From the NCBI RefSeq assembly GCF_020181655.1, contig NZ_CP084032.1, positions 3,906,001-3,970,000 on the forward strand: a stretch of 64,000 bases of DNA, read 5' to 3'. A program made the translations under genes and the position numbers. The notes beneath the pieces were generated by a model. The model made no database searches and was not told the DNA's origin. It saw only the letters and a list, made by a program, of their open reading frames with translations. Of this stretch, positions 8,652-17,733 are shown in pieces (positions within the stretch are counted from its first letter, which is position 1; every line of letters begins with the position of its first letter). Source of the DNA: Pectobacterium colocasium (GTDB lineage: Bacteria > Pseudomonadota > Gammaproteobacteria > Enterobacterales > Enterobacteriaceae).

Positions 8652-10588
8652 GACAGAACCTCCTCCGTATGCTCAGGCTGAAAGCGATTGAGTACCGCTG
8701 CGATAACCGCGATGTCAGCCTGTCGGATATCCGGGTGAACAGGTAAGGTGGTGATGCTCGCCAGCATCCGCTCGGCATTCGGGCACGGCGTGGCTTTGTC
8801 ACGTAAAACGGGATACTGATACAGCGCCTTACAGTTATACAGGGCGATATCCGAGGGGATGCCGGCATGAGACTGATGTTCAAGTAAAGCGGCATTGCTG
8901 CCCGTCAGCGAGCGCACGATCAGTTTAGTGCCAGCGGGTTCGCCACCGGAAATGATCGGTAACGGTTCGAGATAGGGGTTGGTCAGCAACGTGCTCACCG
9001 TCTGCATGGTAGACAAACGATGCTGCACATCCTGTTCCAGTCGATTAAGCCGTGCCAGCCCCAGCGCAGCCTGTAAACCACAGAGAGAGAAATTCAATAC
9101 CGGATTACGGGACGCGGTGAAATCACAGTGCGTGAACTGCTTCGCCTTCAGCGCCAGCTCGTCGTTATCAGTCAGAACCGCCCCGCCCTCACCGGTAACC
9201 AGCGTTTTGCTGTGGTGCGTGGAAAACGTCGCCATATCGGCGTATTTCCAGAGGAATTCGCCATCTAATCTGGCCTTGTGCGCCAGTGCGATATCAAGCA
9301 GGTAGTACAAACCGTTCGCACGCGCAAACGCGGCAACTCGCTTCGCATCAACTGGATATCCCCACATCGGGATATCGATAATCGCTTTGGTTTTGTCGTC
9401 GATCAGGCGCTCAGCCATAGCCAGATCGATGGTGAAGTCATCCGGGCTGATATCGCAAAATACCGGTTCGACGCGCATAAACGTGAGGGCATACACCGTA
9501 CACAGGGGGCATGTCGGCGTTAACAGCACCTTGTCTCCCGGCTTAAGGCCAAAGGCAGACAGCGCGACAACGAGCGAACCATATCCCGATGACGTGGCAA
9601 TAGCCTGCCCGGCATTAAAATGCGTTTTTAGCTGCTGTTCGTATTGGCGAACGCTCTCGGATCGTCCCCCGATGCCGCTGTTCAACGCAGCTAGCACAAA
9701 CGCTTCTTCACGGGTTCCGACAGGATAAAAGCTATCTTTGATAGCGTGGGCATCAGCCCCTGCGGCCACAGAGTGAGATAGCGACGGATTGGCAGCGTGT
9801 TGGCCATCAGCATCCATTCGGTAGCCCGCCGTGTGCTGCGCCGCATTCCTTGCTATCAGCGCCTGTAAACGAAGTCGCCCGACAGCACATTGGATACCAC
9901 TTATCTTGTGGTTAACACCGAGATGTATCCCATCCAGATCGGAGAATTGAGAGTAACTTTTCGCCCGGCGCCCCCATTCGCGATGGCGAAAAAGTACAGC
10001 GCCCCCTTCGCCAGTGGAAATCGCAGAACGCCCTTCTCGCAAGGACAACAGCCCAATGTCGACCCCCTCAGCGATCTGTCGATGGTCGAGCATCGTGTCA
10101 ATGGACGCGGTCAACTCAACAATCGTGACAAGTTGCCTCGCGCGGCTCATCTCAATAACGTGGGCGATGTCCTGCTGATACAGAAAAGAGGAGGAAACCA
10201 GCACCGCTCTGGTTCTCTCACTGACATGCTGCTCGAACGCAGCCAACTGTACATGCAGCGTGCCAGGCTCATAGTCTGCGGCCACGGGAATCAACCCCGC
10301 ATGAACCAAAGGCGACGTGACCCATGCCGGGACGTCAGGGCCCACGATAACCCCATCGCCGGGCCGGAAATCGAGAGCACCGAGCATCACACTGACGCCC
10401 CCGGTATCCGACGACGTCGCGACACATGCCGCAAACCCAGCCCAGTCTGCCAACTCGGATTCGAAGCGCGCGACCGTGGCAAGAGAGGTGTCCATATCCC
10501 CCGCCGCAACGGCAATAACGGCATCCAGCTCACGCTTTCGGGCCTGTACAGGATCGTTGAGATCGTTTGCAAAGATCGCGTCGTCCAT
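8648..10588 (-). CDS. Tandem DegT/DnrJ/EryC1 protein, N-terminal half degenerate
   Basis: A 646-aa fusion of two DegT-type PLP-fold domains, where single-domain members are about 370-400 aa. The second domain (about residues 285-640) has the PLP Asp (YLLDIALAH), the catalytic Lys in STHHSKTLVTGEGG (Lys461 from this start) and the family's PMWGYP. The first domain (about 1-275) keeps the STGEGG turn, but Ser replaces the catalytic Lys, Leu replaces the PLP Asp (VELTAS) and the His after it is Ser. It therefore cannot be a normal aminotransferase. The ATG at 10588 is chosen because AAGGAAGAGG precedes it; an in-frame ATG at 10606 lies within the previous gene. The second domain resembles the neighbouring DegT protein (PMWGYP, CPNAE), suggesting local duplication. 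Confidence 0.85.
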   Translation of the reverse strand: MDDAIFANDLNDPVQARKRELDAVIAVAAGDMDTSLATVARFESELADWAGFAACVATSSDTGGVSVMLGALDFRPGDGVIVGPDVPAWVTSPLVHAGLIPVAADYEPGTLHVQLAAFEQHVSERTRAVLVSSSFLYQQDIAHVIEMSRARQLVTIVELTASIDTMLDHRQIAEGVDIGLLSLREGRSAISTGEGGAVLFRHREWGRRAKSYSQFSDLDGIHLGVNHKISGIQCAVGRLRLQALIARNAAQHTAGYRMDADGQHAANPSLSHSVAAGADAHAIKDSFYPVGTREEAFVLAALNSGIGGRSESVRQYEQQLKTHFNAGQAIATSSGYGSLVVALSAFGLKPGDKVLLTPTCPLCTVYALTFMRVEPVFCDISPDDFTIDLAMAERLIDDKTKAIIDIPMWGYPVDAKRVAAFARANGLYYLLDIALAHKARLDGEFLWKYADMATFSTHHSKTLVTGEGGAVLTDNDELALKAKQFTHCDFTASRNPVLNFSLCGLQAALGLARLNRLEQDVQHRLSTMQTVSTLLTNPYLEPLPIISGGEPAGTKLIVRSLTGSNAALLEHQSHAGIPSDIALYNCKALYQYPVLRDKATPCPNAERMLASITTLPVHPDIRQADIAVIAAVLNRFQPEHTEEVLS

Positions 10589-10598
10589 GACCTCTTCC

Positions 10599-11723
10599 TT
10601 AGGCATTAAAATTGTCGTTCACGACACTGACGATGTAATCGATATCGCTATCGTTAAGCCCTTCATGGCAGGGAACGGTGAAAATGGTTTCAATGATGTG
10701 TTCCGCATTGGGACAAGGCTCTGCGTATGGCGTAAAAGCCGGTTCGCGATAAAGCGGTTTGTATTTGTATCGAGTGGTATCGGACATCACCCCCTGAGAA
10801 AACATGCGGTTACCTTGATCAACGCTCGCGCCGTTGAGGTGGTGGTAGACCATGGAATAGCCATTGATCTCCGCGCCCTGATAGCGGGGGAATTCCTGTA
10901 TTGTCGGGATAGCCAACAGCGCCTGCCGGACTTTCTGCACGCGCTCGCGGCGATCCGCAATTTTGCGATCGAGTTTCTTTAACTGATTGATACCCAGCGC
11001 AGCGCACAGCGGTGGCAATTTGAAGTTGGTGCCGATGTCTTCGCCCAAGATATAGCCGTTGTTCCTGCTGGATGCTTTGAGCCCGTGGTGCTGCCACCTG
11101 AGCATCCGCTCATAGACATCATCATCATTGGTCAGACAGAAGCCGCCCTCGCCCGTGCTCATCAGCTTGCGCTCATGGGTAGAGAAACAGGAAACATCAC
11201 CAAACGTCCCCAGATATTGCCCGTCAGAGGTGGTGCCAAATGCGTGGGCGCAATCCTCAATCAGCCGAATCCCTTCCGTCTTGCAAAAATCCACTACGGC
11301 GCGCATTTCAATCGGGTAACCCCACATCGGGACGACAATCAATGCCTTTATCGGCTGTTCCTGTACGAGTTTGCGCAAATGATCGAGATCCGGCGAAAAA
11401 GACAGGGGAGCGACATCGCAGAAAACAGGGACGCAGCCTGTCGTGATAATCGGCAGAATCGTCATAATCGGCGCGGTCGGCGGCAGCGCAATACGATCGC
11501 CCGGCTGCAAACCCAGTCCCCGAATCGCCAATTCAATCGCCACGGTACCATTGCAGCACGGTAACGCTTTGGTCGTGCCAAAATATCTGGCGAGCGCGTG
11601 TTCGTATTCCGTCAATATGGGAGATTTACCCGAAAAACTCGTGGTATTAAAAGCGGAAAGTACGGCGTCATAATCGCTTTGGTCGAAATTGATATGAAGA
11701 TTCTGATACGTTTTTTCGGTCAT
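10599..11723 (-). CDS. DegT/DnrJ/EryC1-family PLP aminotransferase
   Basis: A 374-aa aminotransferase of the sugar-aminotransferase (DegT/DnrJ/EryC1/StrS) family. Key residues are visible: Asp157 in LIEDCAHAFG contacts PLP, and Lys186 in STHERKLMSTGEGG forms the Schiff base. The family transfers an amino group, usually from Glu or Gln, to a keto-sugar, keto-cyclitol or similar carbonyl. The neighbouring Gfo/Idh oxidoreductase could supply that carbonyl, as in the B. subtilis NtdC/NtdA kanosamine route. The gene ends inside the upstream region of the tandem DegT gene. The substrate is inferred only. Confidence 0.88.
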   Translation of the reverse strand: MTEKTYQNLHINFDQSDYDAVLSAFNTTSFSGKSPILTEYEHALARYFGTTKALPCCNGTVAIELAIRGLGLQPGDRIALPPTAPIMTILPIITTGCVPVFCDVAPLSFSPDLDHLRKLVQEQPIKALIVVPMWGYPIEMRAVVDFCKTEGIRLIEDCAHAFGTTSDGQYLGTFGDVSCFSTHERKLMSTGEGGFCLTNDDDVYERMLRWQHHGLKASSRNNGYILGEDIGTNFKLPPLCAALGINQLKKLDRKIADRRERVQKVRQALLAIPTIQEFPRYQGAEINGYSMVYHHLNGASVDQGNRMFSQGVMSDTTRYKYKPLYREPAFTPYAEPCPNAEHIIETIFTVPCHEGLNDSDIDYIVSVVNDNFNA

Positions 11724-11751
11724 AAGATAATCCCTTAACGTTAACCTGAAC

Positions 11752-12744
11752 TTAATAATTAACTGCTAACACGCGCTTGCACTGTTCTTCGATAGCATCC
11801 ATGCAGCGATAGGTTTCAATCAGCGTTGACAACGCCGTCTTGGAATCCCGGTCGCCTGACTGAATAGCATTGATAAAATCGAGAATCTCACCCGTATATC
11901 CCGCTCTCGAATACCCCGAGGACAGCGGGCTGACGGCCCAGGTATCGCACCAGCGCTTGCGTTCACCTTTCAGATACGTTTTGTCCATATCTGCAACGCT
12001 AATCATACTCAGTGATGTGCTCTTAATATGAAGCCGGTCGTCGGCTAATACGTCTAAATCAAAAGTGAAGTGTGGCGAAGTATTACTGGTAATGAGCGTG
12101 CCGTGAGCGCCATTCACAAACTCCAGCAATACGCTAAATATAATATTTCCGTCACTGCTATTATCCGCCACCGATAATTTCTTCACCGAACCGCAGAGGT
12201 GTATCAAGAGATCGAGACCGTGAATAGTCTGTGCATGCAAAAAGGATTTTAACACGCTGTTATAATCCCAGAGTACAGATACCGGCTTATTAGCCATTTG
12301 CCGTAAACTGATCATCTGTATTTTATCGTTATAGATTTGTTTAATACGTTCAGTTACATCTGCAAAACGAAAATTCATACCGGAACCGGTAATCACGCCT
12401 TTCCGTTTAGCCATTTCAGCAAGGCGAATAACATCTTCAGAACTCGATGCAACGGGTTTCTCTAATAATACTGGGATACCCCGTTCTATCGCATCATAGG
12501 CTATCCGATAATGTGCAGAAGGATAACAGGCCACGATGACCGCATCGAGTTTGCATTTATCCATCATGTCACAATGATTACTGAATATCTTTGCTTCATC
12601 AAATTTAAACAGAGTCGCCGCTTCCAGACACTTTGCCGAGTCAGTATCGCAAATCGCAGCAATTTCCACGCCAAATAATGCATTACACGCGGGTATAAGA
12701 TTTTCACGAGCTTGTGCACCAAATCCAACGAATCCGATTTTCAT
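11752..12744 (-). CDS. Gfo/Idh/MocA-family oxidoreductase
   Basis: A 330-aa NAD(P)-dependent dehydrogenase. The N-terminal Rossmann fold has a GFGAQA nucleotide motif (7-12) and an acidic end to strand two (CDTD, 32-35). The catalytic EKP motif is at 95-97, followed by the alpha/beta substrate domain. Family members oxidise sugars or cyclitols to keto forms, or reduce them. Paired with DegT aminotransferases it recalls aminosugar and aminocyclitol pathways. Its start overlaps the stop of the NUDIX gene (ATGA), so it is translationally coupled to the first gene of the operon. Confidence 0.88.
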   Translation of the reverse strand: MKIGFVGFGAQARENLIPACNALFGVEIAAICDTDSAKCLEAATLFKFDEAKIFSNHCDMMDKCKLDAVIVACYPSAHYRIAYDAIERGIPVLLEKPVASSSEDVIRLAEMAKRKGVITGSGMNFRFADVTERIKQIYNDKIQMISLRQMANKPVSVLWDYNSVLKSFLHAQTIHGLDLLIHLCGSVKKLSVADNSSDGNIIFSVLLEFVNGAHGTLITSNTSPHFTFDLDVLADDRLHIKSTSLSMISVADMDKTYLKGERKRWCDTWAVSPLSSGYSRAGYTGEILDFINAIQSGDRDSKTALSTLIETYRCMDAIEEQCKRVLAVNY

Positions 12745-13301
12745 AATACCTCCATTTTTTCTCTCAGTATTAAAAGCGATGTGAGCTGCGTGTAATCTTC
12801 GAGCCTGTCAATGCTTATCCACTGTAGATTTGTCGCCTCTTGTTCATTGATAATCAGCGGCACATGCCTGTCAGCCTGTAGCAAAAAACGAATATCATAG
12901 TGGTAATGTTCAGGCTCTTTGGGGTTGGCGGGAATGAGATGAATATCGATATCCAATATCTCATTAGAGACAACACTAACGTCTTCGATGCCAGTCTCTT
13001 CCTGTGTTTCTCGTAATACGGTATCGATAATATCGGCATTACCATCACAGTGGCCACCAGGTGGTAACCACATATTCAGTTTTTTATGTCTTAAAAGGAG
13101 GGTATGTTGTCTTTCTTTATCCACTATAAAAGCCGTTCCAGTAACATGGCCTTCTAATGTGGATCGTTCAAAGGGGTGGGACGTCGCATCAATAAAATAT
13201 TGCAGACGTTTAGCATTCACATCATCTCTATCTGTTGTGATAGGAAACTTATAGCTAATGTCAGCATTAAGTTTCAGTATTACACTTCTGCCATCTTGCA
13301 C
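12741..13301 (-). CDS. NUDIX hydrolase, first gene of the biosynthetic operon
   Basis: A 186-aa NUDIX-fold protein with the Nudix helix around residues 83-105. RETQEETGI matches REUxEExGU, while the first Glu of the consensus is Ala. A typical WLPPGGHCDGNADI lead-in is present. The start is the GTG at 13301, preceded at about 6 nt by GAGGGA. It is the promoter-proximal gene of the minus-strand operon ending at 1170. Hydrolysis of a nucleoside-diphosphate-linked compound is the family reaction. The lower GC of this gene and the next, compared with the genes further down the operon, hints at a mosaic origin. Confidence 0.82.
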   Translation of the reverse strand: MQDGRSVILKLNADISYKFPITTDRDDVNAKRLQYFIDATSHPFERSTLEGHVTGTAFIVDKERQHTLLLRHKKLNMWLPPGGHCDGNADIIDTVLRETQEETGIEDVSVVSNEILDIDIHLIPANPKEPEHYHYDIRFLLQADRHVPLIINEQEATNLQWISIDRLEDYTQLTSLLILREKMEVL

Positions 13302-13812
13302 GTTTATTCCCTCAAGCGTCTTATGACATAAAACGTATTATTTACCCGCGAATTCCATAAAACCCCGCATCAGTTTTTCCATATCACTGATTACTTCGTT
13401 ATTACATAAAAACTGCAAGGCACATCAGATAGATTTATTATGGTTAAATAAATAATTAGACAGCTAATTTAAAACACACGTAATTCAATAAAACCAATGA
13501 AATGGCAAAAGCGAAACGTATTGTCTGAATTAAATAAAAAAGAAATGAATAGTATGCATGTTAAGTTATCAACATATCATATGACAAATATAAGACATGC
13601 TATGCCGCTCACGGTTATTTGATTATTAATACGTGAGTAAAATATCAGAAAACAATCGATACACAATGGTGCTGTCACTTATTTTTACTGGAATAAAACA
13701 TAAAAAATACTAATTTAATGATTTTCATTAACATTTTTGCAAAAAAAATTTGTAACCGCTTACCCCGTACGAACAGTACGCACGGGGTTGGCTCTTTAGC
13801 CATGTCAATTGA
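13302..13812. other. AT-rich promoter region of the 12-gene operon
   Basis: About 510 nt of low-GC DNA without a credible gene. It must hold the promoter for the minus-strand operon, but no operator or regulator gene stands out. Its right edge touches the truncated EamA permease, so one end may be the junction of an insertion. Confidence 0.6.
13762..13788. terminator. GC-rich hairpin at operon/permease junction
   Basis: Inverted repeat ACCCCGT / ACGGGGT around 13 nt. On the minus strand a run of eight T lies about 12 nt beyond it, too far for a classic terminator. It may insulate the operon promoter from lysA readthrough, or be part of the junction scar. Confidence 0.35.
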
Positions 13813-14343
13813 CTAACCTGCACATCTAACGCCATCGCCAGTGCCCAAGCGGGAACCGAAAGCGATGACAAAGGCTATCTGTCTGGTGTGCTGATGGCAT
13901 TGGGTGCCGCGTTTTTCTACGCCGTAGCGGCCGCGATAACAAAAAAGCTGTCAGGCATTCCGCCGCACATACTTGTGCTAATACAATTGCTCGTTGGCAC
14001 CGTTGTTCTTGCGCCCTTCGCGGTAATGCCTGTTGCACCGATGGCTTCACAGTGGGGAATCCTGGTGGCGATTGGCGTGATGCATACCGGGCTGATGTCG
14101 ACGCTGTTATATAGCGCGATCCAGAAAATCCCGACCGCGCTGGTTGGGGCACTCTCATTCATCTATCCCGTCATGGCGGCGCTGGTCGACTGGGCAGCGT
14201 TTGGACATCGACTGGATGCCATGCAGCTTGCCGGGGCGGTCGCGATTCTGCTGTCTGCCGCCGGAATGACGTTCGGCTGGCACATCAGGTTCAGGGGACA
14301 AGCAAATCGCTTTCCCCTGATACCACCGAATAAAAACGATTAA
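13813..14343 (+). pseudogene. EamA/DMT-family permease, 5'-truncated
   Basis: The open frame starts after a TGA at 13810 and enters directly into the middle of a drug/metabolite transporter: a loop, then about five membrane segments and a short tail. Whole members have about 300 aa and ten helices in two EamA repeats. Here only about the second repeat (ALGAAFFYAVAAAITKKL onward) remains. A GTG at 13888 or ATG at 13894 could start a 150-aa product, but nothing looks like a normal N-terminus. Its stop codon overlaps the convergent lysA stop. The missing half probably went when the neighbouring operon was inserted or rearranged. Confidence 0.75.
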
Positions 14344-15602
14344 AGCGCTTCCAGCGCCAGGAGTTCTTCCAGCGTCTGGCGACGGCGAATCAGGCGCGGC
14401 TCGCCGTTTTCAAACAGCACTTCCGGCAGCAGCGGACGGCTGTTGTAGTTCGAGGACATGGATGCGCCGTACGCGCCGGTGTCATGGAAGACCAGATAGT
14501 CGCCCACCTGTGCATCCGGCAGCGGGAAGGTTTCCACACCGCCGCCCGCCTGCTGGGTAAACACATCGCCGGATTCACACAGCGGCCCAGCAATCACACT
14601 ATCGCGCAAGGTGGACTGGCTGATATCACGGCCGTCGCCCGGCAGCAGAGAAACATGGTGATAGCTGCCGTACATCGCCGGACGCATCAGGTCGTTAAAC
14701 CCGGCATCAACCAGCACAAAGTGACGGCTTCCCATGGATTTGACCGCCCGCACTTCCGCCACCAACACGCCGGATTCCGCGACCAGAAAACGTCCTGGTT
14801 CGATTTCCAGCGTCACCGGATGACCAAGATGCGCGGCAATTTTCTCACGCGCCGCGTTCCACAGTCCGTAATAGTGCTCGGTATCAATCGCCTCTTCGCC
14901 GTGGCGATACGGAATCGACAGCCCGCCGCCTGCGGAAATCGCCTCAATATCCTGCCCCAGCTCAACAACCTGACGCACCATCGCTTCACACACCTGTTCC
15001 AGATGGCCGTAATCCACACCGGAACCAATATGCATGTGGATGCCCACCAGCTTCAGTTGATAGCGCTGAATATGCGCCAGCGCCAGCGGCAAATCACCGT
15101 ACCAGATACCGTGCTTGCTGTTTTCACCGCCGGTGTTAGTTTTCTGGCTGTGACCATGACCAAAGCCTGGATTCACGCGCAGCCATACCGGGTGCCCCGG
15201 CGACTGCTGACCCAGTTGTTCCAGCATGTCGACCGAACCAGCGTTCACCGGAATATTCAGTTCGGAAACGCGTTGCAGCGTCGGGCGATCCAGCAGATCG
15301 GCAGTAAACACGATCTCATGTGCCTCGGTGCCCGGCACAAAGCCGGCAAGCAGCGCACGTTCAATTTCCCCCAGCGATACCGAATCGACCTTCACGCCCT
15401 GCTCACGCATCAGACGCAAAATGTGCGTGTTGGAACACGCTTTTTGCGCGAAGCGGATCGTGTCGAACTGGCGCAGTTGGGCGATACGGTTAACGATGGT
15501 CTGCGCGTCATAGGCCCAGACCGGGCAACCAAAGCGGGCAGGCAGTTCACGCAGGCTTTGTGCATTCAGAGCATGGGTTACGTCATTCAGATCGTGAGGC
15601 AT
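14340..15602 (-). CDS. lysA: Diaminopimelate decarboxylase LysA
   Basis: A 420-aa PLP enzyme that decarboxylates meso-diaminopimelate to L-lysine, the last step of lysine synthesis in the cytoplasm. The alanine-racemase-fold barrel carries the PLP lysine in FAQKACSN, the HIGSG phosphate-binding motif, EPGRFLV, and the CESGDVF and YNSRP active-site segments of the C-terminal beta domain. Length matches the E. coli enzyme. It is transcribed divergently from lysR, whose product activates lysA in E. coli when diaminopimelate is available. The 3' end overlaps the convergent permease remnant by 4 nt. Confidence 0.98.
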   Translation of the reverse strand: MPHDLNDVTHALNAQSLRELPARFGCPVWAYDAQTIVNRIAQLRQFDTIRFAQKACSNTHILRLMREQGVKVDSVSLGEIERALLAGFVPGTEAHEIVFTADLLDRPTLQRVSELNIPVNAGSVDMLEQLGQQSPGHPVWLRVNPGFGHGHSQKTNTGGENSKHGIWYGDLPLALAHIQRYQLKLVGIHMHIGSGVDYGHLEQVCEAMVRQVVELGQDIEAISAGGGLSIPYRHGEEAIDTEHYYGLWNAAREKIAAHLGHPVTLEIEPGRFLVAESGVLVAEVRAVKSMGSRHFVLVDAGFNDLMRPAMYGSYHHVSLLPGDGRDISQSTLRDSVIAGPLCESGDVFTQQAGGGVETFPLPDAQVGDYLVFHDTGAYGASMSSNYNSRPLLPEVLFENGEPRLIRRRQTLEELLALEAL

Positions 15603-15749
15603 AAAAAGTTACCGATTTACAGGGTTAAACATGGTTGAGAAACACTATAAAAATCCTCCAATGGGTAAACAAATATCGTTTTAAGCAGACTCTATTCATT
15701 TCTGATATGGTTTATCACAACGGTAGTAATAAGAATGAAGGGGAGCGGC

Positions 15750-16673
15750 ATGGCGGCAATATCTTTGCGGCACATCGAGATTTTCCATGCGGTCATGACG
15801 ACCGGGAATCTGACGGAAGCGGCAACGCTGCTGAACACCTCGCAGCCGACCGTCAGCCGCGAGCTGGCACGTTTTGAGAAACTGATTCAGATGACGCTGT
15901 TCGAGCGGCTGCGCGGCAGGCTTTACCCCACCGCGCAGGGGCTACAGCTGTTTGAAGAAGTGCAGCGTTCCTATTATGGTCTGGATCGCATTATCAACGC
16001 CGCCAGCGATATTCGCCGTTTTCAGCAGGCGCAACTTTCCGTTGCCTGTCTGCCCGTGTTCTCACAGTCGCTGCTGCCGGATGTCTGCAAGCCGCTGCTG
16101 GCACGCTATCCGCGGCTTAATCTGCACATCATTCCGCAAGAATCGCCGCTGCTGGAAGAGTGGTTGTCCGCCCAGCGCCACGATTTAGGCTTAACGGAAA
16201 ACAGCCTCACGCCCGCCGGGACAGAGCGGCAAACGCTGATGTTACTCAATGAAGTGTGCGTGCTGCCTGCGGGGCACGCGCTGACGAAAAAAACGGTGCT
16301 CACGCCGCAGGATTTTGCCGATGAACCCTTTATCAGCCTGTCGAGCGCCGATAGCTATCGCCAGTTGCTGGATAAGCTGTTTCAGGAACAGGGCGTATCG
16401 CGCCGGATGGTGCTGGAAACCCACAGCGCGGCGTCAGTATGTGCGATGGTGCGGGCAGGCGTCGGGCTGTCTATCGTCAATCCGCTCACCGCATTGGATT
16501 ATGCCGCCTCCGGCCTGGTCGTGCGGCCTTTCAGCATTGACGTGCCCTTTACCGTTAGCCTGATTCGTCCGCTGCACCGCCCTGCGTCGGCGCTGGTCGA
16601 TACCGTCATTGAGCAGCTCAGGCAGTACGCTGCCAGCGTGCCTTCACGTCTGGAGCAGGTCTTGCGGCGCTAA
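15750..16673 (+). CDS. lysR: LysR, activator of lysA
   Basis: The founding LysR-type regulator: an N-terminal winged HTH (LTEAATLLNTSQPTVSRELARFE) and a C-terminal co-inducer domain, about 307 aa. It closely resembles E. coli LysR throughout, e.g. the LSVACLPVFSQS and ETHSAASVCAMVRAGVG segments. An in-frame ATG at 15735 exists, but the ATG at 15750 gives the conserved MAAISLRHIEIFHAV N-terminus and has AAGGGGAG about 5 nt upstream. The regulated promoter of lysA lies in the 147-nt divergent gap. Confidence 0.95.
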   Translation: MAAISLRHIEIFHAVMTTGNLTEAATLLNTSQPTVSRELARFEKLIQMTLFERLRGRLYPTAQGLQLFEEVQRSYYGLDRIINAASDIRRFQQAQLSVACLPVFSQSLLPDVCKPLLARYPRLNLHIIPQESPLLEEWLSAQRHDLGLTENSLTPAGTERQTLMLLNEVCVLPAGHALTKKTVLTPQDFADEPFISLSSADSYRQLLDKLFQEQGVSRRMVLETHSAASVCAMVRAGVGLSIVNPLTALDYAASGLVVRPFSIDVPFTVSLIRPLHRPASALVDTVIEQLRQYAASVPSRLEQVLRR

Positions 16674-16698
16674 CGTACCATTTGAGTCGTTAGCCCCA

Positions 16699-17619
16699 TC
16701 ACTGTGCCGATGGCAGTGCCAGCGCCCGCCAGCGAGGATCGTGCGCAAACCAGTCCACCAGAAAATCCAGCAGGGTGCGCAGCGCGGCAGGCATCTGGCG
16801 GCGCGAGGTGTAAATACCATAAATCCCCATCGCCTGTGGCCGGTATTCCGGCAACAGCGCCACCAACTGTCCGCTGGCGAGGTAAGGCGTCACAGAATAA
16901 CGCGGTTGCAACGCAATCCCCGCGCCTTCCAGCGCGCCTGCCAGCAGCACCAGTGATTCATTGCCGCTCAGGTTGCCGCTGACCGGTATCGTAAACTTTT
17001 CATCGCCACGGGAAAAATGCCACAGGCTTTTGCCAAAATAGGTATAGGTCAGGCAGTTGTGAATCGAGAGATCGGTCAGCTGTCGCGGAATACCATGTTC
17101 ATTCAAATAAGAAGGCGATGCACACAGCATCGACTCACAGCGTGCCAGCGGTCGGGCAATCAGATTAGGATCCAGCTCGTTGGTGATGCGTAGCGCCAGA
17201 TCGATGCGTTCCTCGACCAGATTCACCGCGCGGTTATTCATTTGCAGATCGATAGCGACCCGAGGATGGTGGCGCAGGAACGTCGTGATCGCCATGCCGA
17301 GCGCTCCCTGTGCCAGCGATTGCGAACAGCTAAGGCGCAGCAAGCCACTTAACGTGGCATCGTCGGTCTCGGCCTCGACGCGCATATCCGCCGTCAGCGC
17401 CAGCATCTCCCGACAGCGCGCCAGCGTTTTTTCACCGGCATCCGTCAGGCTCAGCTTGCGCGTGGTGCGGTGCAATAGCCGCGCACCTGCCCATGCTTCC
17501 ATCTCCGCCAGATAGCGCGTCACCATCGCCCGGGACATGTCCAGCGTCTCTGCCGCGGCGATCATGCTGCCGCGATCTATAATAGTCACGAACACTTCGG
17601 CTGCCGTAATACGATCCAT
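16699..17619 (-). CDS. LysR-family transcriptional regulator
   Basis: A 306-aa LysR-type regulator of the CrgA-like subgroup. The HTH is near residues 18-37 (AAAETLDMSRAMVTRYLAEM) and the substrate-binding domain spans about 90-295. It is transcribed away from the secreted metallo-beta-lactamase-fold gene, with 114 nt between the starts, so that gene and the downstream DsbA-like gene are its probable targets. The ligand is unknown. It converges on lysR. Confidence 0.9.
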   Translation of the reverse strand: MDRITAAEVFVTIIDRGSMIAAAETLDMSRAMVTRYLAEMEAWAGARLLHRTTRKLSLTDAGEKTLARCREMLALTADMRVEAETDDATLSGLLRLSCSQSLAQGALGMAITTFLRHHPRVAIDLQMNNRAVNLVEERIDLALRITNELDPNLIARPLARCESMLCASPSYLNEHGIPRQLTDLSIHNCLTYTYFGKSLWHFSRGDEKFTIPVSGNLSGNESLVLLAGALEGAGIALQPRYSVTPYLASGQLVALLPEYRPQAMGIYGIYTSRRQMPAALRTLLDFLVDWFAHDPRWRALALPSAQ

Positions 17620-17733
17620 TTATTAGTCCGTTTTATGCAACAAACAATTGCCTGATTTGCGGTTTTTCGTACGATTAATGCAACATAACATGAACCCACT
17701 TTCTGTCATACCTGTTACCTGTGGAATATCACC

